From NCBI RefSeq assembly GCF_037071985.1, contig NZ_JAXHDF010000010.1, positions 62,001 through 126,000 of the forward strand: DNA of 64,000 nucleotides, in the 5' to 3' direction. The notes under the pieces are model-generated. The model saw nothing but the letters and a program-made list of their open reading frames with translations. It searched no databases and was not told the origin of the DNA. The position numbers and the translations under genes are program-made. Origin of the DNA: Pseudogracilibacillus sp037071985 (GTDB taxonomy: Bacteria; Bacillota; Bacilli; Bacillales; Amphibacillaceae). Within the stretch, counting starts at the first letter, position 1. Every line of letters starts with the position of its first letter. Of the stretch, positions 35,357 to 43,413 are shown in pieces.

Positions 35357-36124
35357 ATGAATTTTTTAGATTTACCAAAACGTGTAAGTGGCCAGAGAAC
35401 ATATGGTTTGACTTCTATAATGGATTCGGGAGTTCCAAGTAGGGAACTTGAAAATATTTTATTGGATTATGGAGACTTTATTGATATAGCCAAGTTTGGC
35501 ATCGGCACTGCTTATATTACATCTAATCTAAAAGATAAAATTAAACTATACAAAAAATATAATGTGATACCTTATTTTGGAGGAACATTATTTGAAAAAT
35601 GTTATTACCAAGGGAAGATTCCCGAGTTTGTTGATAACCTGAAGGAACTAGGAATTGAATGGATTGAGGTTTCAACTGGTACAGTGGATATTCCACTTGA
35701 GGAACGACTTTATCTAATTTCTACGCTGAGGGATGATTTTAGAATAGTGGCTGAAGTTGGTTCCAAGGATACGACAAAAAAAATATTTATACCTGAATGG
35801 AAAAATGAAATTAATCTTTTATTGGAATCTGGATGTGACTATGTCATTATGGAAGGCAGGGATTCCGGAACAGCAGGAATTTACAATCAGGATGGCACGA
35901 TTAATTCAGATTTAATTGAACAATTGTTAAACAATATTGATGTGAAAAAAGTCATTTTCGAAGCACCGACACCGAAACAACAAATGTACTTTATTAATAG
36001 AATTGGACCAAATGTAAACCTCGGTAATGTGAAGCCAAATGAAATACTTGTCTTGGAAACTCAGCGCCATGGACTGAGGTGTGAAACATTTTTTATGGAT
36101 GAACAAAAATGCAAATTACGCTAA
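35357..36124 (+). CDS. Phosphosulfolactate synthase-like protein (ComA family)
   Basis: A 255-residue TIM-barrel protein of the ComA/YitD family, which adds sulfite to phosphoenolpyruvate to give 2-phospho-3-sulfolactate. Motifs typical of the family are visible: GLTSIMDSGVP (about 17), DIAKFGIGTAYI (about 43), EVSTGT (about 107), EVGSKD (about 134), IMEGRDSGTAGIY (about 168) and the end LETQRHGLRCET. B. subtilis yitD sits with the phosphatase yitC; here the partner is a histidine phosphatase overlapping by 16 bases. The product would be (R)-sulfolactate, a sulfonate found in spores of Bacillus. Confidence 0.87.
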   Translation: MNFLDLPKRVSGQRTYGLTSIMDSGVPSRELENILLDYGDFIDIAKFGIGTAYITSNLKDKIKLYKKYNVIPYFGGTLFEKCYYQGKIPEFVDNLKELGIEWIEVSTGTVDIPLEERLYLISTLRDDFRIVAEVGSKDTTKKIFIPEWKNEINLLLESGCDYVIMEGRDSGTAGIYNQDGTINSDLIEQLLNNIDVKKVIFEAPTPKQQMYFINRIGPNVNLGNVKPNEILVLETQRHGLRCETFFMDEQKCKLR

Positions 36125-36660
36125 TAAGGCATCTGCCAACGGAATGGAATAAAAAGGCAGTATTACAAGGTAGAAAGAATATTAGCATTTCTGACATTAC
36201 AACAGAGCACCAAGCAAGGATAATGAAAAATAAGTTGCTCTTACAGGAAAATGCACCATATGATCTTGTGCTTGCAAGTTCATTAAGAAGGACACAGCAA
36301 ACGGCAAAACAATATGACTTTGAGCCGCTTGTGGAAACCTTATTGGATGAATTGGATTTTGGTATCTATGAGGGCAACCCAAGGCAAAAACTGCTAGATC
36401 ATTTTGGAAAACAGTGGATGGAAAACCCTGAAACAATTAGGCTTGGAGAAAGTCTTTTGACATTGGAGGAAAGGATAGCTGCTTTTTTAAAAAAATATCT
36501 GTCCTATAAAAATATATTATTATTTGGACATGGTGCCTGGATTCGTGCATTTCTCTCCTACGTTCATAACGGTAATCTGTCCGATATGAACAAAAGAAAG
36601 GTCCGTTTTAATGATCCCGTCATCATGAATATTAATAACGCAAAAAAAATAACATATTAA
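36109..36660 (+). CDS. Histidine phosphatase, phosphoglycerate-mutase fold
   Basis: A 183-residue branch-2-like small histidine phosphatase. The catalytic His is in LIRHLPTEWN, with Leu in place of the usual Gly of RHG. Further motifs are SSLRRTQQTA, the proton-donor Glu in DELDFGIYEG and the second His in LFGHGAWIR. It overlaps the phosphosulfolactate synthase-like gene by 16 bases, so it may dephosphorylate 2-phosphosulfolactate in place of ComB. That role is inferred only from coupling. Confidence 0.85.
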   Translation: MQITLIRHLPTEWNKKAVLQGRKNISISDITTEHQARIMKNKLLLQENAPYDLVLASSLRRTQQTAKQYDFEPLVETLLDELDFGIYEGNPRQKLLDHFGKQWMENPETIRLGESLLTLEERIAAFLKKYLSYKNILLFGHGAWIRAFLSYVHNGNLSDMNKRKVRFNDPVIMNINNAKKITY

Positions 36661-36752
36661 GGGAATAGTGTTAAATACTCCGGGGTATTCTGAAATTGCA
36701 TTCATAAATTATTCAAATACCCCAATAAAAATCCCTTCATTTGTTGATTCAC

Positions 36753-37364
36753 CTATTTTTTTCTCAAGGTAAATCCAACTACAGTGCTTAATGATAAGCC
36801 ATTCATATAATCAATAATAAATGCAGAAATGATTTGACAAATAATGGCGTAAATAATGATTTTATAATCGATAACTACTGAAGTTAATATAAAAATTAGC
36901 ATATTAACCCCCATCAATGTTTTCCCCGGACTCCATTTTTTGTAGCTAGAAATCATCAAAGCTAGAATGACCATCCCCCCGCTTGAGGCTCCAGCGCGAA
37001 TTTGTAATCCAATTCCGGCTCCGAAAAGAATACTTCCAAATAAAATATCAAAAAATAAATTGATATGTGGAATTGACATGTAAAATGAAACAACATTTAG
37101 TGTCGTAGATATCGTAAATACAGATAAAATTGTTCGGAATGTCCAACGTTTACCGAAGTGATTAAGTGCAAAGCCCAAAAAAAGAACGTTAACAAACCAA
37201 AAGGCCAAACCATAGGGTAATCCAAAAAAGTGGTTCAGTAAAATGGTAAACCCCGCAGCTCCACCCGAGGGGATGGAATGTGGAAAGAAAAAAAATACCA
37301 TGGATAGGCCTTGTAAAATTGCCCCAGAAAAAAGGAAAAAATAGATGAATATACCCTTTTTCAT
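36753..37364 (-). CDS. YitT-family membrane protein, short form
   Basis: A 203-residue protein with five to six transmembrane helices. IPSGGAAGFTILLNHFFGLP (about 31-50) and GAGIGLQIRAGASSGGMVIL (about 116-135) are YitT-family motifs. The usual cytosolic DUF2179 domain after the membrane part is absent. Function unknown. ATG with weak upstream ribosome site. Stands alone between the phosphatase and the MFS gene. Confidence 0.82.
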   Translation of the reverse strand: MKKGIFIYFFLFSGAILQGLSMVFFFFPHSIPSGGAAGFTILLNHFFGLPYGLAFWFVNVLFLGFALNHFGKRWTFRTILSVFTISTTLNVVSFYMSIPHINLFFDILFGSILFGAGIGLQIRAGASSGGMVILALMISSYKKWSPGKTLMGVNMLIFILTSVVIDYKIIIYAIICQIISAFIIDYMNGLSLSTVVGFTLRKK

Positions 37365-37632
37365 TTGGAATACAGACGGTGTTTAAGGTTTTTTTTCTTC
37401 ATGACAATTCTCCCCCATTATTTTTCCCGCTTGTACAGTTTATGCATGTCCAACATGATTATGTTGATACTCCCTTAATTTAATCAAGATCTGCTTAATA
37501 GCTCTAGCATAATTTCAAGTAACACAGAAGTAATCATAGAAAATAATTTAATCATTTTGGGGGATAACTAAATACATCGTGATTTCATTGGAAATACCCT
37601 AAATAATATATAATTCTGACCTGTTAGACTAA
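37365..37632. other. AT-rich intergenic region
   Basis: Between divergent genes. No reading frame, hairpin or consensus promoter is evident. Confidence 0.4.
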
Positions 37633-37770
37633 AAAGGTTTTAAGTTTACACCGGAAGTTCGGATCTATGTTGCGATGCTCGAAAAAAAGTTTAGTTTAAA
37701 ACTACCAATGGAAGAAGTAGATTATTTCATCATTAATAAAACAAATTTAAAAATACGGAGTGAAAAATAC
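37633..37770 (+). pseudogene. Possible PRD-domain remnant ahead of MFS gene
   Basis: In frame with the following MFS gene but upstream of its ribosome site, the sequence reads KGFKFTPEVRIYVAMLEKKF then SLKLPMEEVDYFIINKT. This recalls the PRD modules of sugar-PTS regulators (for example xLPxxEVxYL). The frame opens right after a stop and has no start with a ribosome site, so it is at best a fragment of a lost regulator. Confidence 0.3.
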
Positions 37771-39009
37771 ATGGCATCGAATAATAAGGGCATGACCATA
37801 ACTGCCATTGGTTCTATTCCGCTTATTATGGTCTTGGGAAACTCTATGATCATTCCCGTACTTCCCGCAATGAAGTCAGCCCTAAAGCTGTCCCAGATGC
37901 AAGTTAGTTTAACAATTACTGTTTTTTCAGTATCCGCCGCAATCTTAATTCCATTTGTCGGCTATCTTTCTGACCGATTTACAAGGAAAATGGTCATTAT
38001 CCCTTCATTATTTCTGTATGGTATTGGCGGAATACTTGCGGGGGTCGCAGCGGCTTTTTTTTCAAATGCGTATTTATGGATATTAATCGGACGGGCATTC
38101 CAAGGTATGGGTGCCGCGGGGACAGCCCCAATCGCCATGGCATTAACAGGGGATTTATTTAAAGGCGGAGAACAAAGTAGGGTTTTGGGAATATTTGAAG
38201 CTTCAAATGGACTTGGAAAGGTTGTATCACCAATCCTCGGATCCCTTTTCGGATTGATCGTTTGGTATTCTGTATTTTTTGCATTTCCTGGAATTTGTCT
38301 CATTTCAATTTTACTTGTTTGGTTTTTTGTTAAGGAAAAAGCCAAATTTCAATCTCCGCCGCCTCTTAGGAAATATGCAAAGGGATTATTCAGTGTATTT
38401 AAATTTGAGGGCAGGTGGCTTTTTACTGTATACCTTGCAGGTGGTACATGTTTATTCACCCTTTTTGGCATACTATTCTTTTTATCCGACATTTTAGAGG
38501 AAAAGTATAAAATTGATGGTGTCTTAAAAGGTGTAATACTAGCGATACCATTGTTTGTCATGGTGACTAACTCCTACTTGACAGGAAACAAAATTGGGAA
38601 AAATTTTGAGAAAATGAAATTGCTTATGATAATTGGATTTCTTTTAATGACCGTATCCTATGGTCTTTTAGTTTTTTTTGAAAAACTTGTTCCTTTTTTA
38701 TTGGTTTTAGCCCTAAGTAGTGTTGGTGCTGGTATGGTGATGCCTTGCGTGAACAGCCTGATAACCGGAGCTGTAGGAAAAGAAAGAAGAGGGTTTGTCT
38801 CTTCCTTATATGGTTCAATTCGGTTTTTAAGTGTGGCAATCGGACCACCCATCTTTTCCAGGTTGATGGATTGGTCTAGAAGCGGCATGTTTTTGAGTAT
38901 TGCCATTTTATCGCTTATCGTGGGAATACTTATATGGTTACTTATCAAGGTGAAAGGGATGGATGGAAAAGAAGATAAGGGCACCGTTTTTCTTTATAAA
39001 TATTTATAA
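37771..39009 (+). CDS. MFS transporter, multidrug-efflux type (DHA1)
   Basis: A 412-residue membrane protein with about 12 helices. Typical MFS motifs: GYLSDRFTRKMVII (motif A, about 62) and GRAFQGMGAAGTAPIAMALT (motif B region, about 109). PVLPAMKSALKLS near the start is usual in drug:H+ antiporters. Substrate unknown. CGGAGTG before ATG 37771 decides the start over the in-frame ATG at 37675. Confidence 0.86.
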   Translation: MASNNKGMTITAIGSIPLIMVLGNSMIIPVLPAMKSALKLSQMQVSLTITVFSVSAAILIPFVGYLSDRFTRKMVIIPSLFLYGIGGILAGVAAAFFSNAYLWILIGRAFQGMGAAGTAPIAMALTGDLFKGGEQSRVLGIFEASNGLGKVVSPILGSLFGLIVWYSVFFAFPGICLISILLVWFFVKEKAKFQSPPPLRKYAKGLFSVFKFEGRWLFTVYLAGGTCLFTLFGILFFLSDILEEKYKIDGVLKGVILAIPLFVMVTNSYLTGNKIGKNFEKMKLLMIIGFLLMTVSYGLLVFFEKLVPFLLVLALSSVGAGMVMPCVNSLITGAVGKERRGFVSSLYGSIRFLSVAIGPPIFSRLMDWSRSGMFLSIAILSLIVGILIWLLIKVKGMDGKEDKGTVFLYKYL

Positions 39010-39163
39010 GACACACACATGTTTTAACAGAATTAAGAGTAGAAGATGAACGATTAAGCATGAAAACTTTTGAAGACTTAGTAGTGTAAATCTTGTGTAT
39101 AAAATGTGTAAAACAATATAATATCCAATCATTTTATAAAACATTCTTAAAAAAATTAAAAAA

Positions 39164-39194
39164 CTCGCAAACCCTTTTATATCAAGTTTACGAG
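39164..39194 (-). terminator. Terminator of the tRNA operon
   Basis: On the minus strand CTCGTAAAC pairs with GTTTGCGAG (one G-U pair) followed by TTTTTTAATTTTTTT, 38 bases after the last tRNA. Confidence 0.8.
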
Positions 39195-39231
39195 CTTAAA
39201 TCAATTTAATTAAATTATAATATACTAAAAA

Positions 39232-39315
39232 TACCAGTGGTCGGTCTCGAACCGACACTCCATTGCTGGAACGGGATTTTGAGTCCCGCGCGTCTGCCAA
39301 TTCCGCCACACTGGC
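39232..39315 (-). tRNA. tRNA-Leu (CAA)
   Basis: Cloverleaf with anticodon loop CTCAAAA between CGGGA/TCCCG, a long variable arm and T loop GGTTCGAGACC. CCA is not encoded. Last tRNA of the operon. Confidence 0.95.
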
Positions 39316-39329
39316 AATAATATCTATCT

Positions 39330-39403
<74 letters not shown>

Positions 39404-39418
39404 ATAATAAATTATTAA

Positions 39419-39490
39419 AGCGGAAGACGGGATTCGAACCCGCGACCCTCACCTTGGCAAGGTGATATTCTACCACTGAACTACTTCCGC
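39419..39490 (-). tRNA. tRNA-Gly (GCC)
   Basis: Acceptor GCGGAAG/CTTCCGC, anticodon loop TTGCCAA, T loop GGTTCGAATCC. CCA not encoded. Confidence 0.95.
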
Positions 39491-39497
39491 AAGCTAG

Positions 39498-39569
39498 CTG
39501 GGCTACTAGGATTCGAACCTAGGAATGACGGGACCAAAACCCGTTGCCTTACCGCTTGGCTATAGCCCA
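39498..39569 (-). tRNA. tRNA-Gln (TTG)
   Basis: Acceptor TGGGCTA/TAGCCCA, anticodon loop TTTTGGT within ACGGG/CCCGT. Confidence 0.95.
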
Positions 39570-39580
39570 ATGAAATAAAA

Positions 39581-39657
39581 TGGGGCGACCGGAGGGATTT
39601 GAACCCTCGCGTGCCGGAGCCACAATCCGGTGCGTTAACCACTTCGCCACGACCGCC
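39581..39657 (-). tRNA. tRNA-His (GTG)
   Basis: Anticodon loop TTGTGGC. The extra 5' G pairs with the discriminator C, as expected for tRNA-His. CCA encoded. Confidence 0.95.
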
Positions 39658-39686
39658 ATCATCATTAGGTGTATATTATTCCACTA

Positions 39687-39760
39687 TGGCAGGGGTAGTA
39701 GGAATCGAACCCACATCAAAGGTTTTGGAGACCTTCGTTTTACCATTAAACTATACCCCT
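39687..39760 (-). tRNA. tRNA-Trp (CCA)
   Basis: Acceptor AGGGGTA/TACCCCT, anticodon loop CTCCAAA, CCA end encoded. Confidence 0.95.
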
Positions 39761-39768
39761 ATATTAAG

Positions 39769-39853
39769 TGGTGGAGGGGGGCAGATTCGAACTGCCGAAC
39801 CCGATGGGAGCGGATTTACAGTCCGCCGCGTTTAGCCACTTCGCTACCCCTCC
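39769..39853 (-). tRNA. tRNA-Tyr (GTA)
   Basis: Acceptor GGAGGGG/CCCCTCC, anticodon loop CTGTAAA, long variable arm, CCA encoded. Confidence 0.95.
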
Positions 39854-39877
39854 ACGTTAAGTGCTTATAATTAAATG

Positions 39878-39950
39878 TGGCTCGAGACGGAATCGAACCG
39901 CCGACACAAGGATTTTCAGTCCTTTGCTCTACCGACTGAGCTATCGAGCC
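39878..39950 (-). tRNA. tRNA-Phe (GAA)
   Basis: Acceptor GGCTCGA/TCGAGCC, anticodon loop CTGAAAA. CCA not encoded. In B. subtilis trnD a Thr tRNA lies between Phe and Tyr; here it is absent. Confidence 0.95.
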
Positions 39951-39959
39951 AAAGTATTA

Positions 39960-40036
39960 TGGCGATCCGGACGGGACTCGAACCCGCGACCTCCAGCGTG
40001 ACAGGCTGGCATTCTAACCAACTGAACTACCGGACC
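39960..40036 (-). tRNA. tRNA-Asp (GTC)
   Basis: Acceptor GGTCCGG/CCGGATC, anticodon loop CTGTCAC, CCA encoded. Confidence 0.95.
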
Positions 40037-40110
40037 ATAACAACAATCTTACCAATAATAAAATACCATTAATAATTGGTATTAGTCAAATGAATCAATT
40101 ATATGATATT

Positions 40111-40187
<77 letters not shown>

Positions 40188-40280
40188 ATATAAATTAAAT
40201 TATTTTCGACCTGCTATTTTGGTAGGACCTAAGGTTCCCGTCGTAGCTCTTACATGTAGAAGATGCTGCAGGTAAAAATA

Positions 40281-40356
40281 TGGTGGAGGATGCAGGGCTC
40301 GAACCTGCGACCCCTTGCTTGTAAGGCAAGTGCTCTCCCAGCTGAGCTAATCCTCC
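40281..40356 (-). tRNA. tRNA-Val (TAC)
   Basis: Acceptor GGAGGAT/ATCCTCC, anticodon loop CTTACAA, CCA encoded. A 93-nt spacer of unknown content separates it from tRNA-Met. Confidence 0.95.
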
Positions 40357-40403
40357 GTTAAATATAATCTATTAAGATATATTATAGCATTTTTTAAAAA
40401 TAT

Positions 40404-40478
40404 TGGTGACCCGTACGGGATTCGAACCCGTGTTACCGCCGTGAAAGGGCGGTGTCTTAACCACTTGACCAACGGGCC
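40404..40478 (-). tRNA. tRNA-Glu (TTC)
   Basis: Anticodon loop CTTTCAC within CCGCC/GGCGG, CCA encoded. Confidence 0.95.
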
Positions 40479-40491
40479 AGTTTTTATATGC

Positions 40492-40584
40492 TGGCGGAGA
40501 GCAAGGGATTTGAACCCTTGAGACCACGTTAGTGGCCTACACGATTTCCAATCGTGCTCCTTCGACCAACTCGGACAGCTCTCC
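40492..40584 (-). tRNA. tRNA-Ser (GGA)
   Basis: Acceptor GGAGAGC/GCTCTCC, anticodon loop TTGGAAA, long variable arm, CCA encoded. Confidence 0.95.
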
Positions 40585-40587
40585 GAA

Positions 40588-40662
40588 TGGCTCCACAGGT
40601 AGGGTTCGAACCTACGACCGATCGGTTAACAGCCGATTGCTCTACCACTGAGCTACTGTGGA
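40588..40662 (-). tRNA. tRNA-Asn (GTT)
   Basis: Acceptor TCCACAG/CTGTGGA, anticodon loop CTGTTAA, CCA encoded. First tRNA of the operon; a decayed partial copy lies upstream. Confidence 0.95.
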
Positions 40663-40760
40663 ATATGATTAATATAGAAGATATTTAAGTTTTGTTCAAA
40701 CTTTTCAATGGCTCATCGTACAGTACTATCCACTTTAACGAAAATAAATATTCGTTTTCT

Positions 40761-40797
40761 GCCGATTTGTTCTACCACTGTGTTAGTGTGAAATACG
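40761..40797 (-). pseudogene. Remnant of a duplicated tRNA-Asn
   Basis: The plus-strand segment GCCGATTTGTTCTACCACTG followed by TGTTAGTGTG matches the 5' half of the adjacent tRNA-Asn with a few substitutions and one insertion. The 3' half is missing, so it cannot fold into a tRNA. Confidence 0.6.
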
Positions 40798-40880
40798 TTA
40801 AAATAAAAATAGTTGATTTTTATGTACCTACAAACATTTTATCTTTTGTTTGAAGCCACTGAATTTTAGCGACAATTTAT

Positions 40881-40908
40881 ATTATATCTCTTTCTAAAAA
40901 AAATGCAA
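40881..40908 (-). promoter_or_regulatory. Promoter of the tRNA operon
   Basis: On the minus strand TTGCAT (plus 40903-40908), 16-nt spacer, TATAAT (plus 40881-40886). It reads toward tRNA-Asn through the tRNA remnant. No rRNA gene is present upstream. Confidence 0.7.
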
Positions 40909-40986
40909 GCTTATTTAATAAAAACTTTTAAATTTCTTTTTAAACGTCTTAATAATGCTGTTATGTCCTTTAAATAAAAACAATAT

Positions 40987-41012
40987 TTATCCCTTCTATC
41001 ATAAGAAGGGAT
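40987..41012 (-). terminator. Terminator of cheV
   Basis: On the minus strand ATCCCTTCT and AGAAGGGAT flank TATGAT, followed by AAATATTGTTTTTATTT. Confidence 0.8.
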
Positions 41013-41019
41013 GTTAAAT

Positions 41020-41931
41020 TTATTTAATTAATTGATCAATTTTTTCAACAAGTGTAACGATCTCAGGCTTGCTTACTTGAGCACTCGCTCCAACCGTTTC
41101 TCCTTTATGAAAAAGATCTTTCGTAATTAACGAAGAAAATATAATGACAGGGATATCCTTTAACTGTGAATTTCCTTTAATCCTTCCTGTTAAATGATGT
41201 CCATCCATTTGTGGCATTTCTATATCTGTAATTACTATATTAACTTCTTCCCTTAGGTTAACAGATTCATTCTCAGTTAAACCTTCTAGGTGCTCCCATG
41301 CTTCTTTACCATTTTCAAAAAAAAGTATATCTTCATAACCAGCTTCAGATAAAGTGTCTTTTAATAATTGACGAAGCATTGCAGAATCCTCGGCTACAAT
41401 TAATTTTTTTGTGGAACGCTCTCGTGGACCAAGTACTTTTAAGCTTTCAACATTAACGCCCGATTTTGGATCAATTTCCACAACTACTTTTTCAAAATCT
41501 AATAAAATAGACATTTGATCTTCAAGTTTGATAATTCCTATAGCATAAGCATGTTCTCCTGAAGACAACTCAGATGGTTTTTCTATTTGTTCCCAAGAAA
41601 TTCGGTGAATTCTTGATACATGATGAACTCTAAATGCTACTTTTACTTGATTTAGCTCAGCAATAATAAATTTATCACGTTCAGGATTTTCTGATTCCGG
41701 TATATTTAAAACATGAGATAAATTAATAACAGGCAAGACCTCTTCACGTAAACGAATAACTCCCTCAACATGCTCATGAGAGTTTGGTATCTTTGTTACT
41801 TCTACTGCATTTATAATTTCTCTTACTTTCAATACATTAATACCGAAGATTCCGGAACCAATCTCAAACATGATCACTTCCAACTCATTCGTACCGCTTT
41901 CTAATAAGATATCCGTTTGCGTTGAACTCAT
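41020..41931 (-). CDS. cheV: Chemotaxis coupling protein CheV
   Basis: A 303-residue fusion of a CheW-like coupling domain (about 15-155) and a receiver domain (about 170-300). The coupling domain has FEIGSGIFGINVLKVREI. The receiver has the phospho-acceptor Asp in VNIVITDIEMPQMDGH, the acidic pair in VAEDSAM and the Lys in QVSKPE. It links receptors to CheA and takes part in adaptation. GGAGG before ATG. No other chemotaxis gene is nearby, as is usual for cheV in Bacillus. Confidence 0.94.
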   Translation of the reverse strand: MSSTQTDILLESGTNELEVIMFEIGSGIFGINVLKVREIINAVEVTKIPNSHEHVEGVIRLREEVLPVINLSHVLNIPESENPERDKFIIAELNQVKVAFRVHHVSRIHRISWEQIEKPSELSSGEHAYAIGIIKLEDQMSILLDFEKVVVEIDPKSGVNVESLKVLGPRERSTKKLIVAEDSAMLRQLLKDTLSEAGYEDILFFENGKEAWEHLEGLTENESVNLREEVNIVITDIEMPQMDGHHLTGRIKGNSQLKDIPVIIFSSLITKDLFHKGETVGASAQVSKPEIVTLVEKIDQLIK

Positions 41932-42392
41932 TTCTACTTGCCTCCAATTTATCTTTATAAAAATTGCAACTAAAGTACTACGACTATTATAGCAGAAAGT
42001 TTCGGGAAGACCAACTTTTTATTTCATGAAAGGGCCATTCTATTCAGTATGTTTTTTAAAGTACAAAATCAGATGATCATTAAATACTAAAGATTATTAT
42101 TAGTATGTTATATGAAGGAAACAAATAAAGCAGGAAATCGAATATTTGGTATATTTTTATGTTAAAGCTCCAAAATAAGTTGAAACATATTTATTAATAC
42201 ATTTTACATTAAGTGAAGTGGGTTGGGCGTTTAGTGTATCTATACTAAGCCTTATACCTTTAAACCATTCATTCATAAACTCGGTTTAGATGACCAATTA
42301 AGCAATTTTTTCCTTTTATAAATATGATCTACTTAGTTGCCGTGGTCGACAAAATCTATAGCTCAAAACTGCGAAAAATGGAGGTGAATAAA
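41932..42392. other. Intergenic region between cheV and a small gene
   Basis: AT-rich, about 460 bases, upstream regions of two divergent genes. No structured RNA or clear consensus promoter found. Confidence 0.4.
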
Positions 42393-42578
42393 GTGCCTAG
42401 AAAAGAAAGTGATACGAACCAGAAAATAACTCCTAATCCAGATGGTATGAGAGAAGGTGTTATGAGCGATCCTACTGGAGTACAGTACGGGATTGAAGTT
42501 GGACATGAAAAAATAGTAAATCCAGCAGATATTGCAAAAATGACGAATGAGAAATTAGACAGAAGTAAGAAACAGTAA
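42393..42578 (+). CDS. Small hydrophilic protein, 61 residues
   Basis: GTG start at 42393, six bases after a perfect GGAGGTG. The frame is open further upstream to 42324, but this ribosome site decides the start. The protein (PRKESDTNQKITPNPDGMRE...) is highly polar, rich in Asn, Asp, Glu and Lys, with DPTGVQYGIEVGHEKIVNP in the middle. It lacks Cys and hydrophobic segments. It looks like a small spore or stress protein, but I do not recognise a family. It is convergent with the BMC operon. Confidence 0.6.
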   Translation: MPRKESDTNQKITPNPDGMREGVMSDPTGVQYGIEVGHEKIVNPADIAKMTNEKLDRSKKQ

Positions 42579-42649
42579 GAATCAAGATGGGGAAATTCCT
42601 TTGATGTTTTGTCGAACTTTCTTTTAGAAAAATTTAATATTTTAAACCA

Positions 42650-42686
42650 AAAAAGAACAACAAGGGTACAGTCCTCATTGTTCCTT
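42650..42686 (-). terminator. Terminator of the BMC operon
   Basis: On the minus strand GGAACAATGAGG and CCCTTGTTGTTC form a stem followed by TTTTTTGG, just after the last CoA-transferase gene. Confidence 0.8.
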
Positions 42687-42690
42687 TGAG

Positions 42691-43413
42691 CTAAAATTCA
42701 CTCGATCGATAGTCGTGTGGATCAATTTTCCGTAATGTTTTTAGTTCATGTTGTGTTGGTAGTTCAGTATATTTAATTTCATCGTAAAGCAAGTTAAATC
42801 CCGTATTTTCAGCAACTTCTTCTAAAGATGAAGTTGGATGGACACTGTCTAAATGTAGTTTCCCGTGTTTAAATTCAAACACACATAATGGGGTAACTAT
42901 TTTCCACAGATTCCCTCTTGTCGTAATAAAGTCGACGTTTTCAACAAACGTACGACGATCGTGCTTTGTACGCCAAATTATCGCCTTTTTAGCTGTTGGT
43001 ATAAGGACGGCACTTCCGGCACCTCCAGGGAGTCGCACTTTAGGTTTTCGATAGTCACCAATTACCGAGGCATTGACATTACCATGGATATCGAATTGCA
43101 CACCACCTAAAAAAGCAACATCCAATTTTCCTCTCATTGATAAATCAAATAATTGATCGAGAGGAAAATACGCTTCCCCACATTCTAATAAATCAGCTCC
43201 TGCCGAAGAATAGGAAGCTTTATCTATGGAGTCGGGATTTACTCCGCCTGGAATATTTAATTGAACCAAATTAGGTGCATGCAAACTCTTTGCTAATAAC
43301 ATAGCCACCATCGGCAAATGGGAAGAAACGCCGTGAAAAACGGTTTCGCCATCTTGAAGCATACGGGCAATCGTACACGTCATCATATCACTCGTCCGAT
43401 ATTGCTTTACCAT
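42691..43413 (-). CDS. CoA-transferase-like beta subunit
   Basis: A 240-residue protein of the family I CoA-transferase fold, glutaconate CoA-transferase subunit B type (TCTIARMLQDGETVFHGVSS, later LGGVQFDIHGNVNASVIGDY). In classical B subunits a catalytic Glu follows the HAPNLV segment (YESGG); here the segment reads HAPNLVQLNIPGG, without Glu. It may therefore act as a hydrolase or atypical transferase, like IpdB-type proteins. It overlaps the alpha gene by seven bases. Last gene of the BMC operon. A likely substrate is an acyl-CoA or acid from the microcompartment pathway. Confidence 0.8.
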   Translation of the reverse strand: MVKQYRTSDMMTCTIARMLQDGETVFHGVSSHLPMVAMLLAKSLHAPNLVQLNIPGGVNPDSIDKASYSSAGADLLECGEAYFPLDQLFDLSMRGKLDVAFLGGVQFDIHGNVNASVIGDYRKPKVRLPGGAGSAVLIPTAKKAIIWRTKHDRRTFVENVDFITTRGNLWKIVTPLCVFEFKHGKLHLDSVHPTSSLEEVAENTGFNLLYDEIKYTELPTQHELKTLRKIDPHDYRSSEF

